Source: JAVBLP01 sp052034625 (GTDB taxonomy: Bacteria; Elusimicrobiota; Endomicrobiia; Endomicrobiales; Endomicrobiaceae). From it: a DNA stretch of 64,000 nucleotides. The notes beneath the pieces are model-generated. The model saw only the letters and a program-made list of their open reading frames with translations. It made no database searches and was not told the DNA's origin. Made by a program: the position numbers and the translations under genes. The DNA lies in the NCBI GenBank assembly GCA_052034625.1, contig JBPOII010000004.1, forward strand, positions 62,001 through 126,000, in the 5' to 3' direction. This document shows positions 8,047 through 16,193 of this stretch, piece by piece (within the stretch, counting starts at the first letter, position 1; every line of letters begins with the position of its first letter).

Positions 8047-9273
8047 ATGAAAATACCAACGGAACTTTTTATTGCATTAAGATATTTAAAAGCAAGGAAG
8101 AAAGGTTTCTTCTCCGTGCTTACAACTCTTATCGCTATAGGCGGAACAACTTTAGGAGTAGCGGCTCTTGTTATAACACTTGCAATAATGAGCGGTTTTC
8201 AAAACGATATAAGGAATAAAATCCTAGGCATTCAGCCTCATATAAATATAATGCGCATCGACGGAAATCCTTTTACGAACTATGAATATGTTGAAGAAAA
8301 AATAAAAGAGAATCCTTCTGTTACAAAATATGCACCGTTCATATACAAACAAGGAATAATAAGGGGTTTAAGCTCTTCCGTTTCTACAGGAATAATCATA
8401 AAAGCAATTGATTATTCCGCAGAAGATGCGATGGTCGGTCTTTCAAAACTTATAAATGTTCACGATATGGAATTCAATAAAAAAGAATTGGGCGGAAAAC
8501 ATATAATTCTCGGAAATGAGATGGCAAAAAGCATAGACACAACGGCAGGGGATGAAGTAGTTTTGATGTTTCCCAGCAATTTTGGAAGTATGCCTAAAAT
8601 GCATAAATTTAAAGTTGCGGCAATTTTGCATTCGGGAATGTATGATTTTGATTCATCTCTTGGTTTTATAGATCTTAAATATGCACAAGATATTTTTAAT
8701 ATGGAAGATGAAATAGACGGCATAAGCGTCCAGACTAATAGTTTTGATAAAGCCGTTGATACAGCTTTAGAACTTCAGAACTCGCTTTCTTTTCCTTATA
8801 GAGCAAAAGCTTGGATCGAAATGAATAAAAACCTTTTTTCGGCCTTAAAACTTGAAAAAATAATGATGTTTTTAGTACTTGGACTGATAATTCTTGTAGC
8901 TGCATTCAATATAATTTCTAATCTTTTGTTACTTAGTGTCCAGAAATCTAAGGAAATAGGAATAATGTCTGCTATGGGCTTTTCTAAGTTTTCAATATCC
9001 AAAATATTTTTTTATGAAGGCTTGATAGTAGGCTCTATAGGTACGATTCTAGGGATAATAATAGGTTTAGGAGTAAGCTTTATTCTTAAGCATTTTGAAA
9101 TAGTAAAACTGCCTCAAGGTATTTATTATGTAGACAAAGTGCCTGTTGCTATTATTTTTTCTGATGTGGTTTTAGTGGCTGTAAGTGCTTTTATAATAAC
9201 TGTGCTTGCCGGAATATATCCGGCCTATCAGGTTTCAAAACTTGATCCGCTTGAAGCAATACGATACGGATAG
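8047..9273 (+). CDS. lolC: LolC/LolE-family lipoprotein-releasing ABC permease
   Basis: 408 aa. It has an N-terminal membrane helix (about 22-48, after 'FIALRYLKARKKGFFSVLT', the usual LolC/E start), a large periplasmic MacB/PCD-like domain (about 55-270) and three C-terminal membrane helices (about 275-400) of the FtsX family. The C-terminal 'YPAYQVSKLDPLEAIRYG' is diagnostic. With LolD it extracts outer-membrane lipoproteins from the inner membrane. Only one LolC/E permease is seen, so the transporter may be a homodimer (LolF-like) rather than LolC+LolE; a second gene elsewhere cannot be excluded. Confidence 0.92.
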   Translation: MKIPTELFIALRYLKARKKGFFSVLTTLIAIGGTTLGVAALVITLAIMSGFQNDIRNKILGIQPHINIMRIDGNPFTNYEYVEEKIKENPSVTKYAPFIYKQGIIRGLSSSVSTGIIIKAIDYSAEDAMVGLSKLINVHDMEFNKKELGGKHIILGNEMAKSIDTTAGDEVVLMFPSNFGSMPKMHKFKVAAILHSGMYDFDSSLGFIDLKYAQDIFNMEDEIDGISVQTNSFDKAVDTALELQNSLSFPYRAKAWIEMNKNLFSALKLEKIMMFLVLGLIILVAAFNIISNLLLLSVQKSKEIGIMSAMGFSKFSISKIFFYEGLIVGSIGTILGIIIGLGVSFILKHFEIVKLPQGIYYVDKVPVAIIFSDVVLVAVSAFIITVLAGIYPAYQVSKLDPLEAIRYG

Positions 9274-9317
9274 TTTAAAACAAAATGTTAAAATATAATG
9301 ATTAAAAACGGAATGAA

Positions 9318-9980
9318 ATGGAAATAAAAGCTATAGATCTAAGTAAAAGTTATAAAAGAAAAAACTCTCCGGATGTCAGTGTTCTTAAGAATATTGAATT
9401 AAATATTCATTCTGGAGAAAAAGTCGCTTTTACAGGACCTTCAGGAGCAGGAAAAAGCACTCTTATACATATTCTCGGTTTGATGGACAGACCGACAACG
9501 GGAAAAGTTTTTATTGACGGAAAAGACTGCTTTGAATCAAATGACAATTATCTTTGTAAAATGAGAAAGGATAATATAGGTTTTGTTTTTCAATTTCATT
9601 ACCTTCTGGCTGATTTTACTGTTCTTGAAAACATACTCATTCCTGTTTGGGATGACAGGAAAAACAAATATGAAAATGCTTTAAAAATCCTTGATAAGGT
9701 AGGTCTTTCGCATAGGACAGGACATTTTCCCAATGAATTGTCCGGAGGGGAACAACAGCGTGCTGCTTTAGCAAGAGCTATGATCAATGATCCTAAGATA
9801 ATTTTTGCCGATGAGCCTACAGGTAATCTCGACAGGGCTACCGGAATACAAATAGAAAATCTTTTACTCGGCAGTTCTGATGAACTTAAAGCGACACTGA
9901 TTTTAGTAACACATAATGAAGAACTTGCCGGAAAAGCTGACAGAAAAATAAATATGGTTGACGGAAAAATAATTATATAA
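9318..9980 (+). CDS. lolD: LolD-type ABC ATPase of the lipoprotein-release system
   Basis: 220 aa, typical LolD/MacB-ATPase length. Walker A is 'GPSGAGKSTL' (about 38-47), the Q-loop is 'FVFQFHYLLADFT', the signature is 'LSGGEQQRAALARA', Walker B is 'IIFADEPTGNLD' and the switch histidine is in 'LVTHN'. 'F[QV]FHyLLadFtvleN' is typical of LolD. It couples ATP hydrolysis to lipoprotein release by the upstream permease. A TATAAT at 9294-9299 between the genes could give extra transcription, but no good -35 box is visible. Confidence 0.92.
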   Translation: MEIKAIDLSKSYKRKNSPDVSVLKNIELNIHSGEKVAFTGPSGAGKSTLIHILGLMDRPTTGKVFIDGKDCFESNDNYLCKMRKDNIGFVFQFHYLLADFTVLENILIPVWDDRKNKYENALKILDKVGLSHRTGHFPNELSGGEQQRAALARAMINDPKIIFADEPTGNLDRATGIQIENLLLGSSDELKATLILVTHNEELAGKADRKINMVDGKIII

Positions 9981-10007
9981 TTTAATTCACATTGGAGAGG
10001 TGGAAAA

Positions 10008-10883
10008 ATGAAGATCTATTCAGATGGAAAAATTGTACCGGCTGAAGAAGCAAAAGTATCTGTTTTTGACCACGGTTTACTTTATGGTGACGGCATTTTT
10101 GAAGGTATCAGAGCTTATAACGGCAGAGTCTTCAGGTTTAAGGAGCATATTGACAGATTGTGGGCATCGGCAAGGGCTATAAATCTTACCATTCCTATTA
10201 CGAAAAAAGAGATGGAAAAAGCTACCATAAAAACACTCATTGCAAATAAGCTCAGTGATGCTTATATAAGGATGGTCGTTACAAGAGGCGTAGGGGATCT
10301 CGGTTTGGATCCGAAAAATTGTCATATGCCTCCGTCAGTAATAATTATTACCAATAAAATATCTCTATATCCCGAAGAACTTTATGAAAAAGGCGGAGAA
10401 GTTATAACAGCATCTACAAGAAGAATGAGACCGGATGCTTTCAGTCCTAATGTAAAATCTTTGAACTATCTCAATAATATAATGGCAAAAATGGAAGCGA
10501 CAAGGGCCGGTGTTATGGAAGCCATAATGCTCAATTCAGAAGGTTATGTTGCCGAATGTACAGGTGATAATATATTTTTAGTTAAGAACGGGATTCTATT
10601 CACTCCTCCGGCTTCGGAAGGTGCTTTGATAGGGATAACAAGAGATGCGATAATAGAACTTGCAAAAAATAAGCTTAAAATACAGGTAAGGGAGGAACGC
10701 CTTACTATGTATAATGTTTATACTGCCGACGAATGTTTCCTTACAGGAACTGCCGCCGAAGTTATTCCTGTAGTTCGTGCAGACTCAAGAACAATAGGTG
10801 ATGGTAAACCCGGAGAAATAACGCTCAAGCTAATAAGTGAATTTAAAAAACTGACAAGACTTACCGGAACTCCGATAAAATAA
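10008..10883 (+). CDS. ilvE: Branched-chain amino acid aminotransferase (class IV PLP fold)
   Basis: 291 aa. It is PLP-dependent and transfers the amino group of Leu/Ile/Val to 2-oxoglutarate. The N-terminal 'DHGLLYGDGIFEGIRAYNGRVFR' region is the class IV hallmark. The PLP lysine is in 'VKSLNYLNN' (about residue 155), and 'AECTGDNIFLVKNG' and 'FLTGTAAEVIPV' follow as in bacterial IlvE. D-amino acid aminotransferase is a related alternative, but the 'FEGIRAY' and 'LNYLNN' blocks favour IlvE. A GGAGAGG Shine-Dalgarno sits 7 nt before the ATG. A strong hairpin follows the stop. Confidence 0.9.
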   Translation: MKIYSDGKIVPAEEAKVSVFDHGLLYGDGIFEGIRAYNGRVFRFKEHIDRLWASARAINLTIPITKKEMEKATIKTLIANKLSDAYIRMVVTRGVGDLGLDPKNCHMPPSVIIITNKISLYPEELYEKGGEVITASTRRMRPDAFSPNVKSLNYLNNIMAKMEATRAGVMEAIMLNSEGYVAECTGDNIFLVKNGILFTPPASEGALIGITRDAIIELAKNKLKIQVREERLTMYNVYTADECFLTGTAAEVIPVVRADSRTIGDGKPGEITLKLISEFKKLTRLTGTPIK

Positions 10884-10891
10884 AAATACTT

Positions 10892-10929
10892 ATATCCTGC
10901 CGAAAATGTTTTTATTTTCGGCAGGATAT
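10892..10929 (+). terminator. Strong hairpin after ilvE (terminator-like, no U-run)
   Basis: Perfect 16-bp inverted repeat (10892-10907 with 10914-10929) and a 6-nt loop (GTTTTT). There is no T-run on its 3' side, so it is not a canonical intrinsic terminator. It could end transcription with a factor, or protect the ilvE mRNA 3' end. Confidence 0.55.
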
Positions 10930-10978
10930 CTGTGTCAAATCCTTAAAGATGTAATAATTTTCTTATTTTATCCGTTAT

Positions 10979-10984
10979 TATAAT
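10979..10984 (+). promoter_or_regulatory. -10 box of tamB, leaderless arrangement
   Basis: A perfect TATAAT lies 4 nt before the tamB ATG (10989), and no Shine-Dalgarno can fit between them. The -35 region is A/T-rich without a clear TTGACA-like box. Confidence 0.45.
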
Positions 10985-10988
10985 TAGA

Positions 10989-13900
10989 ATGTGGAAAATT
11001 TTAAGATATACCATATATATTTGCATTATAGTTGGAGTTTTTGCGGCCGCTTATAATATAAGGGGTGTTTTTGTTATACCTCCGGCAGAAAAATATATAC
11101 TGGAAACAACCGGATATGATGTTAAAATCGGAAATTTTTATTTTTCGCCTTTAAGCGGATCCATTGTGATAACAAAAGTCAAGGTGGAAGATTTTTTTTA
11201 TGCAGATAAAATAATTGTAAAAGTAGGTTTAAAGAAAATTATTAGGAATCTAAAAAAGCCTGTAAATTATATAAAACAGATAGAAATACCTAAAATAATT
11301 ATAGATCTTGATATTTTCACTAATACAGAAAATATGCACATCGAAAAAGATACGGCAAACAGCGGAAAAGATTTCGATCTTTCCGATTTAAATGTAGATC
11401 TTCTTGTTCATGAGATAATACTCAATTCAAAACACGGCTCACAAAAGTTTTCAGACACCCGGGTATCTATTTTACCGAAAAACATAACAATGTCATCCCT
11501 TGCATATCCTTTTAACCGAAGAATAAACCTTGATGCAAATATGATATTGAAAGAAAATAAAGTTTTTGACACGACTTTCACTCTGTCATCATACGGCGAG
11601 CTTGAAAGTATGATTGAAGCAAATGGTATTTTTGATTTGTCCTCATTAGATTTTAATCAGAAAATAAATATTGAAAAGATAAAATACGGCGGTTTTGAAA
11701 TCTCTGAATCATCGGGAAGCATTGTAAAAAGCGGACAAAATATTTCATTGAATATCAAAGGACCGTTTGGAGAAATAGATGCCGCTTGGGAAGATTTTAC
11801 TAGATTTTATTCAAATGCAAATCTTAATCTCTCTGCTATAAACAATGATTTCAAAGCACTTCTTGAAGCCAAAATTTATCATAACGAAGAAGAAGGGAAT
11901 CTTGATCTAAAGATTAAAGATCTTTCTTTTATAGGATTTGAACTCGGTAATTTTAATTTTTACGGTACCAAACAGACAGGCGGGATATATAATATAAGCT
12001 GTGATTATGCTAAAGATGCCAGACTTGAAATAGATTATTTCACAGATGGGAAATATGATACTCGCCTGCTTATAGGAAATAAGACTGCAGGCACTGTATC
12101 AGGGAATATAAAAACCGGCGAAATAAAAGCAAATGTTAAAGATATAGACATTTCAAAAATGCCTTTCATACCGTTTTTAAGCGATACTCCGAAGGGAAGT
12201 GCTACTGTTGAAGGCGAAATTGATGAGATTTCCGGCAAAATAAAGTTTACCGTTAAAGATTTTCAAAGTAACCGAATAAATAAAACAGATGCTTACGGAA
12301 TTATAGCAAGACAGAGTGATATGTATGTATATAATTTTTATAAAAGCGATAATTCAATAGTTTTTAATACTGTAACGCAAGCAGGCGATATACTTTCAAC
12401 TGACTTTAAATTCATAAACAATGATATTTCAAATATTATGAGAGCTTTCGGATATTCAAATGAACCTATTTCAGGTATAGCAAGCGGACGAATAATATAT
12501 GAAAAGAACGGTACAACAGAATTTGATATAAAAGCTTATGACGGTATTCTTTATGGCAATAAATTTTCAAAACTTGAAGCAAAGGGAGATCTAAATTTAA
12601 GCAGGGTCAATATTGACCATTTCGTAATGAAAAATGAAGATGATCTTCTAACAGCCTACGCCAGCGGTCTTCTAGGTTTTACAAACAGAAATCCTGTTTC
12701 AACTTTTAACATGAGAGCTAAAAATCTCAAAATCGGAAAAGCGGTTTTAAGCGGCGATATAACGTTCAATGGAAAACTCGGAGACAATGGTGAAATTAAA
12801 GGAAATGTTGAAAGTAATCTCATAAATCTCTCTGGAATTGCTTTCCGAGATTTTTTTGCAAACACAAATATTTCCGTAAAAAAAATTAATATAAATGATT
12901 TTCATTCAGAAAATGGACTTTCCGGTAAATTTACTGCCGACCTTATCAATAAATCGATTTCGGGAGGCATAAATCTCAAAAATACCGACATAGGTACTCT
13001 TATCCCTGATTTAGACGCTCTCGTGAATTTAAATTTAAAATTTACAGGCACATTTTCAGACCCTGTCATAAATATGTCGGCATCTGTAAAAAAGGGAACT
13101 TATCTCAAGCTTCCTTTTTCTTTTTCAGCCGACTGTGTATACAAAAACGGTTATCTTACCGTAAAAAGATCTTCTTTGGTTTCAGACAGAACTAAAGCCT
13201 CGCTATATGGTACTTATTCAAAAACCGATAAAATTTTAATTGATTTTGAAAATCTGAATGAAATTATTATAAACAAATTTGTAGGCTTCAGAACACCGAT
13301 AAAAGGAGAGTTTTCAGGAAAAGGTACTCTTACATCAAAAAAAGACAAACCCAATCTTAAAATGTCTGTAAAGAGCTCCGATACTTTCGTTAAGAATGTT
13401 AAACTCAAAGATTTTCAGTCAAAAATCGAAGTCTACGGTGCAAAAATTTCACTAAGCAGTGCATCGGCAAAAATATCAGACAGTGAAATACGTGCACAAA
13501 AAGGTAGTTTTAATATAACAAGCGGAAAATATGATCTCGACTTATCCCTTATAAATACTCATATCGGTCCCAGTGATATATTCGGAAATTTTCTACTTAC
13601 GGGAACTATGTATAAGAAAAAGGGAGGATCTATATATAAAGGCAAAGTCAATATCCATAATTTATGGATCAACAGACATAAACTTTCCAAACATGAATTA
13701 GGTTATACAATACAGAATAAAAATCTTGAACTGTATAAGACTGATGAGAATACGAATTCTCTAAGCATTTCAGGAAAGTTTTCTTTTGGCAATATTACAA
13801 AAATAAACGATTTTTCCATATCAAAAGGAAATGCTAAACTTGATATGAATGCAAATTTAAACGATGATAAGTTCGATATTAAAATTGATGCAAAAAATAT

Positions 13901-15647
13901 TGATCTTGATTTTCTTACAGATGCACTTGATATGCCGGTCCCGATGACAGGTAAAACATCGTTCAGTTTAAGTTCCAATGGTTCTTTAAAAGATCCTGAA
14001 TTTAAATTACAGATAGATTCACAAAAGGGAACAGTTTTTAATATTCCATATGACAAAATAGAAATAGATGTCGACGGCAAAAAAAATATAGCGGATATAA
14101 AGACAGCTAAACTTTTCAAAAAGAATGAACTTAGTTTTTCAGTTACAGGCAAATTTCCTTTTTGGCTTGATGATTCAATGTCAAAAACAGCCGGCAAAAT
14201 CCCATTGAATATAAGTTATGAACTTGAAGATTCAAAAATGAATACTTTAAAACATATATCCGAAGATTTTTTTAAACCAAGAAGCGGAAAGTTAAATATT
14301 GAAGGAAAAATAGAAGGAACTGTTAATAAGATCAACAATAGCGGACAGCTTAATATTGTAGGAGGTTCTTTCGATTCCAAGAATTATTTTGAAAGAATAA
14401 AAGACTTAACGGTAAGCATTGTATGGGATAATAACACTCTTAACATAAATAAATTCACTGGGCGGTCAACGCCGGGTAAATTTAATATAAGAGGGAAAGT
14501 AAATTTTGACGGCTTTAAAATCACCAATTATGCGATCAATTTTTTTACTGACAATAAAGGTATTTTTATTAAGATCCCGCAGCTTCCTCTACAAGGTTCT
14601 ATTTTTTCAAAAGGAATTCTTTCCGAAGTTTCAAACGGTGAACCTAAATTTGATCTTCTTATAGAGGGAACTCCTGAAAAACCAAAAATTTCCGGCAGAA
14701 TAGTATTGGAAAATACAAAATTCAGCTTTCCGCCTCCGGATAATGATGACACCATAGACTTTCCGGAAGCGACGGAATTTGATATAGAGCTTATTAGCGG
14801 CAAAAATACAAAATATGAAAACTCTTTTGCAAGCGCATGGATAAATGGTAAATTGAATATCAGGGGTCCTTACGACAATATAAAAGCTACTGGTATTATA
14901 GATAGTAATAGAGGCAATATCGATTATCTTGGTATAAATTTCACTATATTAAACACTAAGTTAGAAATGACGGGAGATAATGTTTATATTACCGGAGAAG
15001 CAGAAACGGAAGTTTATTCTGCCGGAAAGAGTGAATCTGAAAAAATAAGAATGGTTATTGATAAATCTGAAATAGATTCTCCGAGTATACGATTCTATTC
15101 AAAAGATGATCCGACAATGGATTCCAAAACAGCACTTGCAAAAGTCACCGGTACAGAGGAGGGCGAAAATACGACAACAAGCCAGCTCATCGGTCTTTCC
15201 GATTTTGCCCTCAGACAGCAGGCATTACGCCTTATTGATTCAAGCATTGCAACGCCTCTTGCAAGAACGGTATTGAGAAAGACAGGAATAATCGATAATT
15301 TCAGAGTCTCTTATGTACTGCCCGAACATGATTTGTCTTTGACTGAAGATCCGACTTTTATTGATCTTCTTTACGGTACAAAATACTCTCTTGAAAAAAA
15401 TCTGACAAATCAGTTTTTACTTGGATACTCGGTCACTTTTGACCAAATAGAAAAAAAACTCGATCTGAAACACGAGATCGAAATGAAATACAGATTGAGT
15501 AATAATCTGTTTTTAAGCGGCAGCTATGAGTTGGAGTCAGAAACATCACTTCACAAACCTGACAGAAAATTGATGCTGCAACATCAAATAAGGTTCGGAT
15601 TGCCTGTAAATAAAAGAAACAATAAAAGGGGGAGTACAGATGATTAA
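10989..15647 (+). CDS. tamB: TamB/AsmA-like translocation and lipid-transport protein (DUF490)
   Basis: 1552 aa. A single N-terminal membrane anchor (about 4-28) is followed by a very long region of repeating amphipathic beta strands, as in the TamB/YhdP beta-groove proteins. The last ~350 residues form the DUF490 (TamB C-terminal) domain, with 'DFALRQQALRLIDSSIATPLARTVL' and a final barrel-like 'FLLGYSVTFD' stretch. TamB spans the periplasm and is linked to outer-membrane protein assembly (with TamA) and to phospholipid transport. No separate tamA is present; bamA, from the same Omp85 family, lies two genes downstream. A GGGGGAG motif at its end serves as the mscL ribosome-binding site. Confidence 0.9.
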   Translation: MWKILRYTIYICIIVGVFAAAYNIRGVFVIPPAEKYILETTGYDVKIGNFYFSPLSGSIVITKVKVEDFFYADKIIVKVGLKKIIRNLKKPVNYIKQIEIPKIIIDLDIFTNTENMHIEKDTANSGKDFDLSDLNVDLLVHEIILNSKHGSQKFSDTRVSILPKNITMSSLAYPFNRRINLDANMILKENKVFDTTFTLSSYGELESMIEANGIFDLSSLDFNQKINIEKIKYGGFEISESSGSIVKSGQNISLNIKGPFGEIDAAWEDFTRFYSNANLNLSAINNDFKALLEAKIYHNEEEGNLDLKIKDLSFIGFELGNFNFYGTKQTGGIYNISCDYAKDARLEIDYFTDGKYDTRLLIGNKTAGTVSGNIKTGEIKANVKDIDISKMPFIPFLSDTPKGSATVEGEIDEISGKIKFTVKDFQSNRINKTDAYGIIARQSDMYVYNFYKSDNSIVFNTVTQAGDILSTDFKFINNDISNIMRAFGYSNEPISGIASGRIIYEKNGTTEFDIKAYDGILYGNKFSKLEAKGDLNLSRVNIDHFVMKNEDDLLTAYASGLLGFTNRNPVSTFNMRAKNLKIGKAVLSGDITFNGKLGDNGEIKGNVESNLINLSGIAFRDFFANTNISVKKININDFHSENGLSGKFTADLINKSISGGINLKNTDIGTLIPDLDALVNLNLKFTGTFSDPVINMSASVKKGTYLKLPFSFSADCVYKNGYLTVKRSSLVSDRTKASLYGTYSKTDKILIDFENLNEIIINKFVGFRTPIKGEFSGKGTLTSKKDKPNLKMSVKSSDTFVKNVKLKDFQSKIEVYGAKISLSSASAKISDSEIRAQKGSFNITSGKYDLDLSLINTHIGPSDIFGNFLLTGTMYKKKGGSIYKGKVNIHNLWINRHKLSKHELGYTIQNKNLELYKTDENTNSLSISGKFSFGNITKINDFSISKGNAKLDMNANLNDDKFDIKIDAKNIDLDFLTDALDMPVPMTGKTSFSLSSNGSLKDPEFKLQIDSQKGTVFNIPYDKIEIDVDGKKNIADIKTAKLFKKNELSFSVTGKFPFWLDDSMSKTAGKIPLNISYELEDSKMNTLKHISEDFFKPRSGKLNIEGKIEGTVNKINNSGQLNIVGGSFDSKNYFERIKDLTVSIVWDNNTLNINKFTGRSTPGKFNIRGKVNFDGFKITNYAINFFTDNKGIFIKIPQLPLQGSIFSKGILSEVSNGEPKFDLLIEGTPEKPKISGRIVLENTKFSFPPPDNDDTIDFPEATEFDIELISGKNTKYENSFASAWINGKLNIRGPYDNIKATGIIDSNRGNIDYLGINFTILNTKLEMTGDNVYITGEAETEVYSAGKSESEKIRMVIDKSEIDSPSIRFYSKDDPTMDSKTALAKVTGTEEGENTTTSQLIGLSDFALRQQALRLIDSSIATPLARTVLRKTGIIDNFRVSYVLPEHDLSLTEDPTFIDLLYGTKYSLEKNLTNQFLLGYSVTFDQIEKKLDLKHEIEMKYRLSNNLFLSGSYELESETSLHKPDRKLMLQHQIRFGLPVNKRNNKRGSTDD

Positions 15648-16095
15648 GTCATTTTTGAAGGAGTTTGAAAATTTTGCCATAAAGGGTAATGTGATAGATA
15701 TGGCAGTGGGTATTATTATAGGCGCGGCATTTGGTAAGATAGTGGATTCGCTTGTAAAAGACGTTATAATGCCTCCAATAGGACTATTACTCGGAAATGT
15801 TGATTTTTCAAATCTTTTCATAACTTTAAAGCATGGTGCTGACGGTGCGGAATATGCCACATTAGCAGCAGCCCAGCAGGCAGGAGCGGTTACTATTAAT
15901 ATAGGACTTTTTATAAATGTTTTAATTTCGTTTATAATAGTGGCATTCTGCGTATTTATACTAATAAAAGGCATTAATAGACTAAAATCTAAACCTGTTC
16001 CTGCTCCTGTAAATACAAAAGAATGTCCTTATTGCTTTACGGCTATACATCTTAAGGCCGTAAAATGCCCAAACTGCACATCGGAACTGAAATAG
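15640..16095 (+). CDS. mscL: Large-conductance mechanosensitive channel with C-terminal zinc ribbon
   Basis: 151 aa. 'FLKEFENFAIKGNVIDMAVGIIIGAAFGKIV' (the conserved MscL TM1 region) occupies residues 5-35, and TM2 is about 88-110. MscL forms a homopentameric emergency channel in the inner membrane that opens at high tension. The usual cytoplasmic tail is replaced or extended by a four-cysteine element, C129-x2-C132 and C143-x2-C146, which looks like a zinc ribbon. It overlaps tamB by 8 nt with a strong GGGGGAG Shine-Dalgarno, so it is translationally coupled. A terminator follows directly. Confidence 0.95.
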   Translation: MIKSFLKEFENFAIKGNVIDMAVGIIIGAAFGKIVDSLVKDVIMPPIGLLLGNVDFSNLFITLKHGADGAEYATLAAAQQAGAVTINIGLFINVLISFIIVAFCVFILIKGINRLKSKPVPAPVNTKECPYCFTAIHLKAVKCPNCTSELK

Positions 16096-16113
16096 GAGAA
16101 AATCTAAAAGAGA

Positions 16114-16142
16114 TTGAAATTTTTATGTATTTTTAATAGAAT
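16114..16142 (+). promoter_or_regulatory. Promoter of bamA embedded in the mscL terminator
   Basis: TTGAAA (16114-16119), a 17-nt spacer and TAGAAT (16137-16142). The -10 box lies within the left arm of the terminator hairpin. The expected start point, about 16149, is at the end of that arm, so the new transcript would contain only the right arm and could not form the terminator. Confidence 0.6.
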
Positions 16143-16183
16143 GTACTAATTAATTTTTATTGATTAGTACATTCTATTTTTTT
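16135..16183 (+). terminator. Rho-independent terminator of tamB-mscL
   Basis: A 16-bp perfect stem (16135-16150 pairing with 16163-16178), a 12-nt loop and a T-run (16177-16183). It ends only 10 nt before the bamA ATG, and the GGGG at 16184-16187 next to the T-run serves as bamA's ribosome-binding site. Confidence 0.92.
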
Positions 16184-16193
16184 GGGGATTTTA

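Noticed and set aside
16182..16193. TTG start for bamA 12 nt upstream of the ATG
   Set aside because: It lies in the terminator T-run, has no Shine-Dalgarno of its own, and would put extra residues before a complete signal peptide.
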